Of a stretch of 64,000 nucleotides of DNA, positions 18,573-27,547 are shown in pieces (the first letter of the stretch is position 1; each line of letters begins with the position of its first letter). The position numbers and the translations under genes were made by a program. Source of the DNA: Pseudomonas sp. B20(2017) (lineage in GTDB: Bacteria; Pseudomonadota; Gammaproteobacteria; Pseudomonadales; Pseudomonadaceae). The notes beneath the pieces are model-generated. The model saw only the letters and a program-made list of their open reading frames with translations, was not told the DNA's origin and did not search any database. The stretch is taken from positions 1 to 64,000 of the forward strand of contig NZ_NEJP01000015.1 in assembly GCF_002113125.1 (NCBI RefSeq), written 5' to 3'.

Positions 18573-20051
18573 TCAGTCCGGGGTTTGCTCGGCCAGCGCA
18601 ACAGCGCGGAACATCGCCCGACGCTTGTTGATGGTTTCTTCCCACTCCAGCGCCGGCACCGAGTCGGCGACGATACCGCCACCGGCCTGCACGTGCAGTT
18701 CGCCGTTCTTGATCACGGCGGTACGGATCGCAATCGCGGTGTCCATGTTGCCGTTCCAGGCGAAGTAGCCGACCGCACCGCCATACACACCACGCTTGAC
18801 CGGCTCCAGCTCGTCGATGATTTCCATCGCGCGGATCTTCGGTGCGCCGGACAAGGTACCCGCCGGCAGGATCGCCCGTAGTGCGTCCATCGCCGTCAGC
18901 CCGGTTTTCAACTGACCGGTCACGTTGGACACGATGTGCATCACGTTGGAATAACGCTCGATGACCATCTTCTCGGTGAGCTTCACCGAACCGATTTCCG
19001 AAACGCGACCGGTGTCGTTGCGTCCGAGGTCGATCAGCATCAGGTGCTCGGCAATCTCCTTGTCGTCCGACAGCAGGTCTTCTTCCAGCGCCACGTCGGC
19101 CTCTTCGGTGGCCCCGCGAGGACGGGTGCCGGCAATCGGGCGCACGGTGATCAGGTTGTCTTCGACCCGCACCAGCACTTCCGGCGAACTGCCGACGACG
19201 TGGAAATCGCCGAAGTTGAAGAAGTACATGTACGGCGTCGGGTTGAAGCAACGCAGTGCGCGGTACAGATCGATCGGCGCCGCCTTGAAGTCGATCGACA
19301 TGCGCTGGGACGGCACGACCTGCATGCAGTCACCGGCGAGGATGTATTCCTTGATGGTGTCGACGGCTTTTTCGTAGTCGTCCTGGGTGAAACTGGAGCG
19401 GAACACCGGCTCGGCCGCCTGCTGCTTGCTGAAATCCAGGCCACGGCGCGGGGTGATCGGCTGACGCAGTTTTTCCAGCAGTTGCTGCAATTGCGCCTGG
19501 CCCTGCTCGTAGGCATCGGCCTGCGCCGGATCGGCCAGCACGATCGCGTGCATCTTGCCGGCGAGGTTGTCGAACACCACCACCGCATCGGAAACCATCA
19601 GCAGGATGTCCGGCACGCCCAGCGGATCCGGGTTCGGGCATTTGCCGAGGCGCTTCTCTACATAACGCACACAGTCGTAACCGAAGTAACCCACCAGACC
19701 GCCGTTGAAACGCGGCAGACCGGCGATGGTCGGCACGTTGTAGCGGGCCTTGAAGGTTTCAACGAAAGCCAACGGGTCTTCGACGTCGTGGCTTTCGGTC
19801 TCGACGCCATCGACGGTGATGCTGACGTGATGATCGTGAACCCGCAGCACCGTGCGGCACGGCAGGCCGATGATCGAGTAACGACCCCATTTCTCGCCGC
19901 CCTGCACCGATTCGAGCAGGTAGGAATTGGGCTGGTCGGCCAGTTTCAGGTAGATCGACAGCGGCGTGTCGAAGTCGGCCAGGGTTTCACAGGCCAGCGG
20001 GATGCGGTTGTAGCCGTCAGCGGCCAGACGCAGGAATTCTTCGCGAATCAT
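18573..20051 (-). CDS. trpE: anthranilate synthase component I
   Basis: Converts chorismate and ammonia to anthranilate. It has 492 aa. The N-terminal regulatory half contains the LLES motif (PNSYLLESV) associated with tryptophan feedback binding. The chorismate-binding half has CMQVVPSQRM, RPIAGTRPRG, DLGRNDTGRV and GAPKIRAMEIIDE. It is separated from trpGDC by estA, as in other Pseudomonas. It follows rpe-gph in the same direction, with a leader segment between gph and trpE. Confidence 0.97.
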   Translation of the reverse strand: MIREEFLRLAADGYNRIPLACETLADFDTPLSIYLKLADQPNSYLLESVQGGEKWGRYSIIGLPCRTVLRVHDHHVSITVDGVETESHDVEDPLAFVETFKARYNVPTIAGLPRFNGGLVGYFGYDCVRYVEKRLGKCPNPDPLGVPDILLMVSDAVVVFDNLAGKMHAIVLADPAQADAYEQGQAQLQQLLEKLRQPITPRRGLDFSKQQAAEPVFRSSFTQDDYEKAVDTIKEYILAGDCMQVVPSQRMSIDFKAAPIDLYRALRCFNPTPYMYFFNFGDFHVVGSSPEVLVRVEDNLITVRPIAGTRPRGATEEADVALEEDLLSDDKEIAEHLMLIDLGRNDTGRVSEIGSVKLTEKMVIERYSNVMHIVSNVTGQLKTGLTAMDALRAILPAGTLSGAPKIRAMEIIDELEPVKRGVYGGAVGYFAWNGNMDTAIAIRTAVIKNGELHVQAGGGIVADSVPALEWEETINKRRAMFRAVALAEQTPD

Positions 20052-20191
20052 AGGGTGCCTCGTGGTGTGAGGTGCAAATCAGTCAGGTGTGCAAACGCGC
20101 CGGCAGGCCGGCCAGGAACAAGTCAGGCGCGCCAACGCCAGCGGGCCAGGGCCTTGATGACTTTCATCCAGAGTTTGCGGGTGACCACCAC
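20052..20191 (-). promoter_or_regulatory. trpE attenuation leader overlapping the 3' end of gph
   Basis: The last 22 codons of the gph frame (GTG at 20191 to TGA at 20123) read as a leader peptide, V-V-V-T-R-K-L-W-M-K then V-I-K-A-L-A-R-W-R-W-R-A, with Trp at 8, 18 and 20. GGAA lies about 8 bases before the GTG; an internal ATG at 20167 would give 14 aa. After the stop, GCCGG-CCTG-CCGGC is a candidate terminator stem. CGCGCC at the end of the peptide can pair with GGCGCG in its 3' arm as an antiterminator. Attenuation of trpE is known in P. putida; the pairing scheme is inferred. Confidence 0.65.
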
Positions 20192-20941
20192 GATGGCGTT
20201 TCCAGAAGGGGATTGAGAAGCGTCGGGCAACGTTATCTCAGCGGCCGTATCCAGGCAACCGGGAATTAGCTTGCGCAGATCGTCGATCACCAGCGCTGGG
20301 GATTCCTCGGCAATCGGCCGGCCATGGTTGTAGCCGTAACTCAACGCAACACATTTGACCCCCGCCGCTTTCGCCGCCAGCACGTCGCTGCGCGAATCGC
20401 CGACGAACAGCGATTGCGAGGCCGGAATGCCGGACATCTTCATGACGAAGAACAGCGCCGCCGGGTCGGGCTTCTTCTGCGGCAGGGTGTCGCCGCCGAT
20501 GATCCACTTGAAGTAGCGGCCGATCTTCATCTGATCCAGCAGCGGCGCGACGAAGCGCTCCGGCTTGTTGGTGATCAGCGCCATGGCCACGCCCTGCTTG
20601 TGCAGCCATTTCAGAGTGTCGCGCACGCCGGGATAGACCACGGTCAGCTCATGGCTGGCGCCGTAGGCTTCCATGAAAACCTCCAGCGCATGCTCGGCTT
20701 CGACGTCATCCACGGCGGAATGATCGATGCCGCCGGCCAAAGCGCGGCGCACCAGCACCGGCGCACCGTTGCCGACCCACTCGCGCACCGACTCGATACC
20801 GGCAGGCTTGCGCCCGAGGGAGAGCAGCATGTTATCCACAGCCGCCGCCAGGTCTGGTACCGAATCGATCAGCGTGCCATCCAGATCGAACATCACCAAC
20901 CGCGGCAGTTGCCCCGGGAACAGCTGCTCAAAACCGCTCAT
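20123..20941 (-). CDS. gph: phosphoglycolate phosphatase
   Basis: HAD-superfamily phosphatase that salvages 2-phosphoglycolate. It has 272 aa. Motif I is VMFDLDGTLIDSVPDL (nucleophile and acid Asp), motif II is the LITNKPE segment, and motifs III/IV appear as KPDPAALF and FVGDSRSDVLAAKAAG. The catalytic domain ends near residue 225 (LIPGCLD); the last 45 or so residues are an extension that includes the Trp-rich trpE leader sequence. It overlaps rpe by 4 bp. Confidence 0.93.
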   Translation of the reverse strand: MSGFEQLFPGQLPRLVMFDLDGTLIDSVPDLAAAVDNMLLSLGRKPAGIESVREWVGNGAPVLVRRALAGGIDHSAVDDVEAEHALEVFMEAYGASHELTVVYPGVRDTLKWLHKQGVAMALITNKPERFVAPLLDQMKIGRYFKWIIGGDTLPQKKPDPAALFFVMKMSGIPASQSLFVGDSRSDVLAAKAAGVKCVALSYGYNHGRPIAEESPALVIDDLRKLIPGCLDTAAEITLPDASQSPSGNAIVVVTRKLWMKVIKALARWRWRA

Positions 20942-21612
20942 GGGCGAGCCAGCGCCAGTTCGGAACGCATCTTGTCGATGACTTCTTGATAGTTCGGCGC
21001 ATTGAAGATCGCCGAGCCGGCCACGAAGGTGTCGGCGCCAGCGGCAGCGATTTCACGGATGTTGTTGACGTTGACGCCGCCGTCGATTTCCAGGCGGATG
21101 TCACGGCCCGAAGCATCGATGATCGCGCGCGCTTCGCGCAGCTTCTCGAGGGTGCCGGGGATGAATTTCTGCCCGCCGAAGCCCGGGTTGACGCTCATCA
21201 GCAAGACCATGTCGACCTTGTCGATCACGTACTTGAGCACATCCAGCGGAGTCGCCGGATTGAACACCAGGCCGGATTTGCAGCCGCCCTCACGGATCAG
21301 TTGCAGCGAACGATCGACGTGCAGCGTGGCTTCCGGGTGGAAGGTGATGTAGGTGGCGCCGGCCTCGATGAAATCGCCGACGATGCGATCCACCGGGCTG
21401 ACCATCAGGTGCGCGTCGATCGGCGCGGTCACGCCGTACTTGCGCAGCGCGGCGCAGACCATCGGGCCGATGGTCAGGTTCGGTACGTAGTGGTTGTCCA
21501 TGACATCGAAGTGGACGAAGTCGGCACCGGCGGCCAGTACGTTGTCCACTTCCTCGCCGAGGCGGGCGAAGTCGGCGGAGAGAATCGACGGAGCAATAAC
21601 GAAGGGCTGCAT
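20938..21612 (-). CDS. rpe: ribulose-phosphate 3-epimerase
   Basis: Interconverts ribulose-5-P and xylulose-5-P in the pentose phosphate pathway. It has 224 aa, a TIM barrel with metal ligands in APSILSADFA, HFDVMDNHYVPN, IDAHLMV and EIDGGVN. The ATG at 21612 matches family length. It is first in the rpe-gph-trpE order and is coupled to gph by a 4-bp overlap. Pentose phosphates feed PRPP for TrpD. Confidence 0.96.
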   Translation of the reverse strand: MQPFVIAPSILSADFARLGEEVDNVLAAGADFVHFDVMDNHYVPNLTIGPMVCAALRKYGVTAPIDAHLMVSPVDRIVGDFIEAGATYITFHPEATLHVDRSLQLIREGGCKSGLVFNPATPLDVLKYVIDKVDMVLLMSVNPGFGGQKFIPGTLEKLREARAIIDASGRDIRLEIDGGVNVNNIREIAAAGADTFVAGSAIFNAPNYQEVIDKMRSELALARP

Positions 21613-21726
21613 GACGCACCTTTTCTGAGCTAAATCACGATGGCGCGCATTGTATACCTCAAGTTTCCGCGCGCGCACCGTGACCGCGATGATTGGGTTG
21701 TGCCATGACCGGCGGCCGCCAGATTC

Positions 21727-22875
21727 TCAGTAGGCCGCCCGGTAGATCTTCTCGATGTCGGCGGCGCTGAGCTTGCGCGGGTTGTTGCGCATCAGACGCT
21801 CGATCCCCGCGGCCTCTACGGCCATGGCCGGGATCGCTTCTTCGGGCACGCCGAAACTGCGCAAACCCAGCGGGATTTCTACCGCCGCGCACAGTTCGGT
21901 CATCGCAGCGACGGCGCTGTCGGCCGCTTCATTGAGACTCAGATGAGCGGTCTTTACCCCCATGGCTTCGGCAATATCCTGCATCCGTTCGACGCAGGCC
22001 ATCTTGTTCCAGGTCATCACATACGGCAGCAACAGCGCATTACTGACGCCGTGGGCAATGTTGAAGCGCCCGCCCAGCGGATACGCCAGCGCATGCACCG
22101 CGCCGACCCCGGCGTTGCCGAACGCCATGCCGGCCATCAGGCTGGCGGTGGCCATGTCTTCCCGGGCCTGCAGGTTGGACGGATTGGCGTAGGCCTTGGG
22201 CAATGAGCGAGCGATCAACTTGATCGCGCCGATGGCCAGCGAATCAGTGATCGGCGAGGCATTCAGCGACAAGTAGGATTCGATGCCATGCACCAGCGCG
22301 TCGACGCCACTGGCGGCGGTGACACTGCGCGGGCAGGTCAGGGTCATCTGCGGGCTGACCAGCGCCACATCCGGCAACAAATAATCGCTGACGATGCCCT
22401 TCTTCAGTTGGGCGACCTTGTCCGAAAGAATGGCGACATTGGTCACTTCGGAACCGGTGCCGGCCGTGGTCGGGATGGCGATCAGCGGCGGGCCCTTGCG
22501 CGGCACCTGATCGACGCCGAACAGATCCTCCAGCGCGCCGTGATAACCGGCATACGCCGCGACGCTCTTGGCGATGTCGATGGCACTGCCGCCGCCGAGA
22601 CCGATCAGCCCGTCATGCCCGCCCTCTCGGTAGACACGCATGCAATCCTCGACAATGGCGATTTCCGGATCCGGCAGCACCCGGTCGAAGATTTCGTACT
22701 CGCGCTCGCCGATCTGCGCCAGCGCCAGCTCCACCGTGCCGGATTTCACCAGCGCGGCATCGGTGACGATCAGCGGGTTGTCGATGTCCAGCCGCGTGAG
22801 CTCGGCCGCCAGTTGCTCGATGGCCCCGGCGCCGGTGATCAGTTTGTGAGCGATCTTGAACGAGGAAAGACTCAT
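21727..22875 (-). CDS. iron-containing alcohol dehydrogenase (ErcA-like)
   Basis: 382-aa group III alcohol dehydrogenase. It has the NAD(P)-binding GLGGGSAIDIAKS motif and the TTAGTGSEVTNVA segment. Metal-ligand residues of the family are in the D-A-L-V-H-G-I-E stretch and later in GAVHALAYPLGG and NIAHGV. From memory it resembles the ErcA protein of the P. aeruginosa ethanol-oxidation regulon; that needs a search. It lies downstream of agtD on the same strand, with a REPIN between, so co-transcription is uncertain. In my recollection of PAO1, rpe follows the agt operon directly, which would make this gene a local addition. Confidence 0.85.
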   Translation of the reverse strand: MSLSSFKIAHKLITGAGAIEQLAAELTRLDIDNPLIVTDAALVKSGTVELALAQIGEREYEIFDRVLPDPEIAIVEDCMRVYREGGHDGLIGLGGGSAIDIAKSVAAYAGYHGALEDLFGVDQVPRKGPPLIAIPTTAGTGSEVTNVAILSDKVAQLKKGIVSDYLLPDVALVSPQMTLTCPRSVTAASGVDALVHGIESYLSLNASPITDSLAIGAIKLIARSLPKAYANPSNLQAREDMATASLMAGMAFGNAGVGAVHALAYPLGGRFNIAHGVSNALLLPYVMTWNKMACVERMQDIAEAMGVKTAHLSLNEAADSAVAAMTELCAAVEIPLGLRSFGVPEEAIPAMAVEAAGIERLMRNNPRKLSAADIEKIYRAAY

Positions 22876-22972
22876 CGTGCGCAGCCTCTTATAGATGTGG
22901 GAGCTGAGCACAAGCGTAGCTGGGGAATTCGGGTTGTCTGTCATTCAGCGCATGAATGATCAGAGCAGCACT

Positions 22973-23062
22973 TGTGGGAGCGAGCTTGCTCGCGAAGGCG
23001 GCGTCACATGTGTAATCTGTATCGCCTGACACATCGCTTTCGCGAGCAAGCTCGCTCCCACA
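22973..23062. repeat. REPIN
   Basis: A 24-base REP arm, TGTGGGAGCGAGCTTGCTCG.. (22973-22996), and its reverse complement (23039-23062) flank 42 bases. It lies between agtD and the alcohol dehydrogenase gene. It can fold into a long hairpin in the transcript and is the same family as those at 25224 and 27791. Confidence 0.9.
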
Positions 23063-23080
23063 GGTTTTGGTGGCGGACTC

Positions 23081-23905
23081 TTAGACCTGAGCAGTACGCA
23101 GCTTCTCACTCCGCCCACGCAACCACTCCAGCGTCAGCAACAGAATCACCGAGAAGGCAATCAGCAGCGTTGCAGCCGCCGCAATAGTCGGACTCAGGTT
23201 CTCGCGAATCCCGCTGAACATCTGCCGTGGCAACGTCGCCTGCTCAGGACCTGCGAGAAACAACGTCACCACCACTTCATCGAACGAAGTCGCAAAGGCA
23301 AACAGCGCCCCGGAAATCACCCCCGGCGCAATCAGCGGCAAGGTCACCCGACGGAATGTCACCAGCGGCGAGGCACCGAGACTGGCCGCCGCCCGCACCA
23401 GATTGTGGTTGAAGCCCTGCAACGTCGCCGACACCGTGATGATCACGAACGGCACACCGAGCACCGCGTGCACCACGATCAGCGAGAAGAAACTGTTGCC
23501 CAGCCCCAGCGGCGCGAAGAACAGGTAACTGGCCACACCGATGATCACCACCGGCACCACCATCGGCGAAATCACCAGCGCCATCACCAGCGGCTTGCCG
23601 GGGAAGTCGCCACGGGTCAGGCCGATGGCCGCCAGCGTGCCGAACACCATCGCCAGCACGGTCGCGGCCGGGGCGACGATGATGCTGTTCTTCAGCGAGC
23701 GCATCCATTCCGCCGAAGCGAAGAAGTCCTGATACCAGTGCAGCGAAAAGCCCTGCAGCGGGTACACCAGGAAACTGCCCGAGTTGAACGACAGCGGCAC
23801 GATCACCAGCACCGGCAGGATAAGGAACAACAGGATCAAGCCGCAGAGAATCCGCAAGCTGTAGAACCACACCCGCTCGACGGGCGACATATAAGGACTC
23901 AGCAT
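23081..23905 (-). CDS. agtD: ABC transporter permease (AgtD-like)
   Basis: Inner-membrane permease of the PotC/PotI type, 274 aa with six predicted helices. The EAA-type loop for contact with the ATPase is AAASLGASPLVTFRRVTLPLIAPG. Its position next to rpe and a second permease matches agtD of P. aeruginosa, where AgtABCD imports 5-aminovalerate and 4-aminobutyrate. The name rests on remembered synteny plus family. It starts 12 bp after agtC. Confidence 0.8.
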   Translation of the reverse strand: MLSPYMSPVERVWFYSLRILCGLILLFLILPVLVIVPLSFNSGSFLVYPLQGFSLHWYQDFFASAEWMRSLKNSIIVAPAATVLAMVFGTLAAIGLTRGDFPGKPLVMALVISPMVVPVVIIGVASYLFFAPLGLGNSFFSLIVVHAVLGVPFVIITVSATLQGFNHNLVRAAASLGASPLVTFRRVTLPLIAPGVISGALFAFATSFDEVVVTLFLAGPEQATLPRQMFSGIRENLSPTIAAAATLLIAFSVILLLTLEWLRGRSEKLRTAQV

Positions 23906-23917
23906 TTCAAATTCCCC

Positions 23918-25165
23918 TTAGCTTAGGCGCAGGCGACTGGCGCCCACCAGCCAGCTGTAGATCAGATAAAGCACCACGGTCGCCAGCAGCAACAGCCCGC
24001 CGAGCGCGGTGGCCATGCCCCAGTTGATGCTGGTGTTGGTGTAGAACGCGACGAAGTAGCTGACCATCTGATCGTTCGGGCTGCCCAGCAGCGCCGGGGT
24101 GATGTAGTAGCCGATGGCGAGGATGAACACCAACAGGCAACCGGCGCCGACACCGGCGTAGGTCTGCGGGAAGTACACCCGCCAGAAACTGGCGAACGGA
24201 TGGCAGCCGAGGGAAATCGCGGCGCGCATGTACGTCGGCGAGATGCCTTTCATCACGCTGTAGATCGGCAGGATCATGAACGGCAGCAGGATGTGCACCA
24301 TCGAGATGTAAACCCCGGTGCGGTTGAACACCAGCTCCAGCGGTTTATCGATGATGCCCATCGCCATCAGCGCGCTGTTGATCAATCCGCCGGATTGCAG
24401 CAACACGATCCACGCGGCGACTCGCACCAGAATCGACGTCCAGAACGGCAGCAGCACCAGAATCATCAGCAGGTTGCTTTGACGCGACGGCAGGTTGGCC
24501 AGCAGGTACGCCAGCGGATAGGCCAGTACCAGGCAGATCACGGTGATGATCAGGCCCATCCAGAAAGTCCGGGCGAAGATATCGAGGTAGATCGCCTGAT
24601 CCGGGGTGGCCGGGGCAATTTCGCCGAGGTCGTCGATGCGGTGATCCACCGCCGCCAACAGATAGAACGGGGTGATGCTGCTGGTGTTGCGCTTCACCGC
24701 TTGCCAGTAGGCCGGATCGCCCCAACGCTCGTCGAGGCCCTCCAGCGCTTCTTTATAAGAGGCCGGTTCGCTGGCAAACGGCAACGAGCGGGCGGTTTTG
24801 GTCAGCAGGCTGCGATAGCCGGCCAACTCCATGTTCAGGCGCTTGGACAGATCGCCCAGGGTCTGGTTTTTGCGCGCTTCGGCGAGGTCTTCGCTGGCGG
24901 CTTTATAGACCGGTTCTGCGGGCAGGCCTCGACCGTCCCACGCAGCAATTGCGGTCACGGTGCGCGGCATGCCGCCGACCACTTCCGGGTTGCCGACGCT
25001 TTTATAGAGCAGCGCCACGATCGGCACCAGGAACACCAGCAACAGAAACAGCACCAGCGGCGCGATCAGCGCCTGGGCCTTCCAGCGGTTGACCCGCTCG
25101 GCGTGCTTGAGCCGCTGCTTCAAGGTGGGGCTGTTGCCCTCGTTCAGGGGAACGGCGATGGCCAT
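23918..25165 (-). CDS. agtC: ABC transporter permease (AgtC-like)
   Basis: PotB/PotH-type permease, 415 aa from the ATG at 25165. It is longer than a standard permease (about 285 aa) because a periplasmic insert of roughly 150 residues follows the first membrane helix (about 30-50). Five more helices follow. The EAA loop is MRAAISLGCHPFASFWRVYFPQTYAG. It pairs with AgtD to form the channel. Confidence 0.8.
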   Translation of the reverse strand: MAIAVPLNEGNSPTLKQRLKHAERVNRWKAQALIAPLVLFLLLVFLVPIVALLYKSVGNPEVVGGMPRTVTAIAAWDGRGLPAEPVYKAASEDLAEARKNQTLGDLSKRLNMELAGYRSLLTKTARSLPFASEPASYKEALEGLDERWGDPAYWQAVKRNTSSITPFYLLAAVDHRIDDLGEIAPATPDQAIYLDIFARTFWMGLIITVICLVLAYPLAYLLANLPSRQSNLLMILVLLPFWTSILVRVAAWIVLLQSGGLINSALMAMGIIDKPLELVFNRTGVYISMVHILLPFMILPIYSVMKGISPTYMRAAISLGCHPFASFWRVYFPQTYAGVGAGCLLVFILAIGYYITPALLGSPNDQMVSYFVAFYTNTSINWGMATALGGLLLLATVVLYLIYSWLVGASRLRLS

Positions 25166-25223
25166 GACGTACTCCGCAAATCTTTGATCGTTACAGAGGT
25201 GGCAAGCCACCTCGAACTTTTAA

Positions 25224-25312
25224 TGTGGGAGCGGGCTTGCTCGCGAAGGCGGCGTGTCAGTCGACATCAAGGTGAATGTGCTGACGCTTTCGCGAGCAAG
25301 CCCGCTCCCACA
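25224..25312. repeat. REPIN
   Basis: Arms TGTGGGAGCGGGCTTGCTCG.. (25224-25247) and the reverse complement (25289-25312) flank 41 bases. The G in GCGGGC (the others have GCGAGC) is matched by a compensating C in the other arm, so the stem is preserved. It lies between agtB and agtC, inside the operon. Confidence 0.9.
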
Positions 25313-25330
25313 GGAGGGCGAGCCCTCTGG

Positions 25331-26374
25331 TTACTTCGCAGCCCAGGAATTGAAGCGCTGCTCCAGTTGCTCGCCGTTGTCAGCCCAGAAGCTGACGTCG
25401 ATCTGCACCTGGTTGGCGATGTTTTCCGGGGTGGTCGGCATGTCTTTCAGGATTGCCTTGTCCAGCAACGGCACTGCCTGAGAGTTGGCCGGGCCGTAGG
25501 CGATGTTTTCCGAGTAGGTCTTCTGCTGCTGCGGCTGCACCGAGAACGCGATGAATTTCTTCGCCGCTTCTGCACGCTTGGCGTCCAGGCCTTTCGGAAT
25601 GGCCCAGGCGTCGAAGTCATAGATACCGCCGTTCCACACCACTTTCAGGTTGGACTCTTTCTGCACGGCAGCAATACGACCGTTGTAGGCCGAGCTCATG
25701 ACCACGTCACCGGAAGCGAGGTATTGCGGCGGCTGGGCGCCGGCTTCCCACCACTGGATGTTCGGTTTCAGCTCATCCAGTTTCTTGAACGCGCGATCCT
25801 GACCGCCCTTGCTGGCCAGTTCCTTGTACACGTCTTTGGGCGCAACGCCGTCGGCCATCAGTGCAAATTCGAGGGTGTACTTGGCGCCTTTACGCAGGCC
25901 ACGCTTGCCCGGGAATTTCTTGGTGTCCCAGAAATCCGCCCAACTGGTCGGTGCGGTTTTCAGCTTGTCGGCGTTGTAGGCCAGCACGGTCGACCACACG
26001 AAGAAGCCCACGCCGCACGGCTGGATCGCGCCTTTGACGTAGTCTTCGGACTTGCCGAACAGTGCAGGATCCAGTTGTTCGAACATGTCTTCGTCGCAGC
26101 CACGGGACAGTTCCGGCGATTCAACCTCTACCAGATCCCAGGACACGCTCTTGGTGTCGACCATGGCTTTGACCTTGGCCATCTCACCGTTGTACTCGCC
26201 GGCGACGATCTTGCCGTTGCCCGCCGCTTCCCACGGTGCATAGAAGGCTTTGACTTGCGCCGCCTTGTTCGCCCCGCCAAACGACACCACGGTCAGATCC
26301 GGCCCAGCGGCCATTGCGCTTGCCGCACCCATCAGGCCCAGGGTCAGGGCTGTGAACTTCAGGGATCTCAACAT
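25331..26374 (-). CDS. agtB: ABC transporter periplasmic binding protein (AgtB-like)
   Basis: Periplasmic solute receptor of the PotD/PotF class, 347 aa. A signal peptide (about 1-23, ending ASAMA) is followed by the mature start AGPDLTVVSFGG. Two-lobe binding-protein features include WDLVEVE, GVGFFVWSTVLAYN and a C-terminal WAAK. The single binding-protein gene sits between the ATPase and the permeases. The presumed ligand is 5-aminovalerate/GABA, based on synteny with P. aeruginosa agtB. Confidence 0.82.
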   Translation of the reverse strand: MLRSLKFTALTLGLMGAASAMAAGPDLTVVSFGGANKAAQVKAFYAPWEAAGNGKIVAGEYNGEMAKVKAMVDTKSVSWDLVEVESPELSRGCDEDMFEQLDPALFGKSEDYVKGAIQPCGVGFFVWSTVLAYNADKLKTAPTSWADFWDTKKFPGKRGLRKGAKYTLEFALMADGVAPKDVYKELASKGGQDRAFKKLDELKPNIQWWEAGAQPPQYLASGDVVMSSAYNGRIAAVQKESNLKVVWNGGIYDFDAWAIPKGLDAKRAEAAKKFIAFSVQPQQQKTYSENIAYGPANSQAVPLLDKAILKDMPTTPENIANQVQIDVSFWADNGEQLEQRFNSWAAK

Positions 26375-26422
26375 TTATTGTTCTCTCCACGTGCAGGGTT
26401 GGTGTTGGTATTGCCGGGGCGC

Positions 26423-27547
26423 TTAATGCGCCTCTAAAAGTGGGTCGAGCGCGCGAACGTGCTCGACCTGCCAGCCAAGCGGAACCACGTCACCGACCGC
26501 GAGCGCAGGATCGAGCTCGGCAATCGGTTGTTTCACGAAGAAGTCGGTCTTGCCGCAGACTTCCAGGCGCACCCGGACGTGGTCGCCCAGATAGATGAAT
26601 TCGGCCACCCGCCCGGAGAAGCGGTTGACGCATTGGTCGCTCGAACCGTTGAGGCTGACGCGCTCCGGACGAATCGACAGGGTGACCGGTTCGCCGGTCT
26701 GGCCGATGTTGACCGCCAGCGCCTCGACCTTTTCTCCGCGTCCCAGCTCGACCACACAGCGCTCGCCGTTCTGGCTGAGCAGGCGACCGTTGAGGCGGTT
26801 GTTCTCGCCGATGAAGTTGGCGACGAAGGTGTTTTTCGGTTCTTCGTAGAGGGTACGCGGCGGAGCGATCTGCTGGATCTCGCCCTGGTGGAACACAGCA
26901 ACGCGGTCGGACATGGTCAGGGCTTCGCCCTGGTCGTGGGTCACGTAAACCACGGTCACGCCGAGGCGCTGGTGCAGGTGTTTGATTTCCATCTGCATGT
27001 GCTCACGCAGTTGTTTGTCGAGAGCACCCAAAGGTTCGTCCATCAGCACCAGTTGCGGCTCGAACACCAGTGCGCGGGCCAGCGCCACACGCTGTTGCTG
27101 ACCGCCGGACAGTTGCGCCGGGTAACGCGATGCGAAGGCATCGAGCTGGACCATGCTCAGGACTTTCTTGACCTTGTCGCTGACGTCGCTCTTGTTCAGG
27201 CCACGCACGGTCAGCGGGAACGCCAGGTTCTCGGCGACGGTCATGTGCGGAAACAGCGCGTAGTTCTGGAACACCATGCCGATGTCGCGCTTGTGCGGCG
27301 GCACGTTGTTGATCGCCCGCCCGGCCAGGAGGATTTCACCGGCGGTCGGGGTTTCGAAACCGGCGAGCATCATCAGGCTGGTGGTCTTGCCCGAGCCGGA
27401 CGGCCCGAGCAAGGTGAGGAATTCGCCCTTGCGAATGTCCAGGTTGAGGTCTTTGACGATCAGGTTCTCGCCGTCGTAGCTCTTCTGCACTCCACGAAAG
27501 CTGACCAGCACATCGCTGGCCCCTGCGTTTGATTCGACCTGGCTCAT
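26423..27547 (-). CDS. agtA: ABC transporter ATP-binding protein (AgtA-like)
   Basis: PotA-type ATPase, 374 aa. Walker A is GPSGSGKTT, the Q-loop lies in FQNYALFPHMTV, the signature is LSGGQQQRVALARAL and Walker B is LVLMDEPLGALD. The H-loop is VYVTHDQGEAL. The last 120 residues form a TOBE regulatory domain. It is the first gene of the agtABCD order. The ATG at 27547 was preferred over an upstream GTG. Confidence 0.85.
   Translation of the reverse strand: MSQVESNAGASDVLVSFRGVQKSYDGENLIVKDLNLDIRKGEFLTLLGPSGSGKTTSLMMLAGFETPTAGEILLAGRAINNVPPHKRDIGMVFQNYALFPHMTVAENLAFPLTVRGLNKSDVSDKVKKVLSMVQLDAFASRYPAQLSGGQQQRVALARALVFEPQLVLMDEPLGALDKQLREHMQMEIKHLHQRLGVTVVYVTHDQGEALTMSDRVAVFHQGEIQQIAPPRTLYEEPKNTFVANFIGENNRLNGRLLSQNGERCVVELGRGEKVEALAVNIGQTGEPVTLSIRPERVSLNGSSDQCVNRFSGRVAEFIYLGDHVRVRLEVCGKTDFFVKQPIAELDPALAVGDVVPLGWQVEHVRALDPLLEAH

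Noticed and set aside
20123..20260. Frameshift or misassembly explaining the long Gph C terminus
   Set aside because: The extension is a clean open frame ending in the conserved Trp-rich motif also seen before trpG, so it is better explained by the trpE leader.
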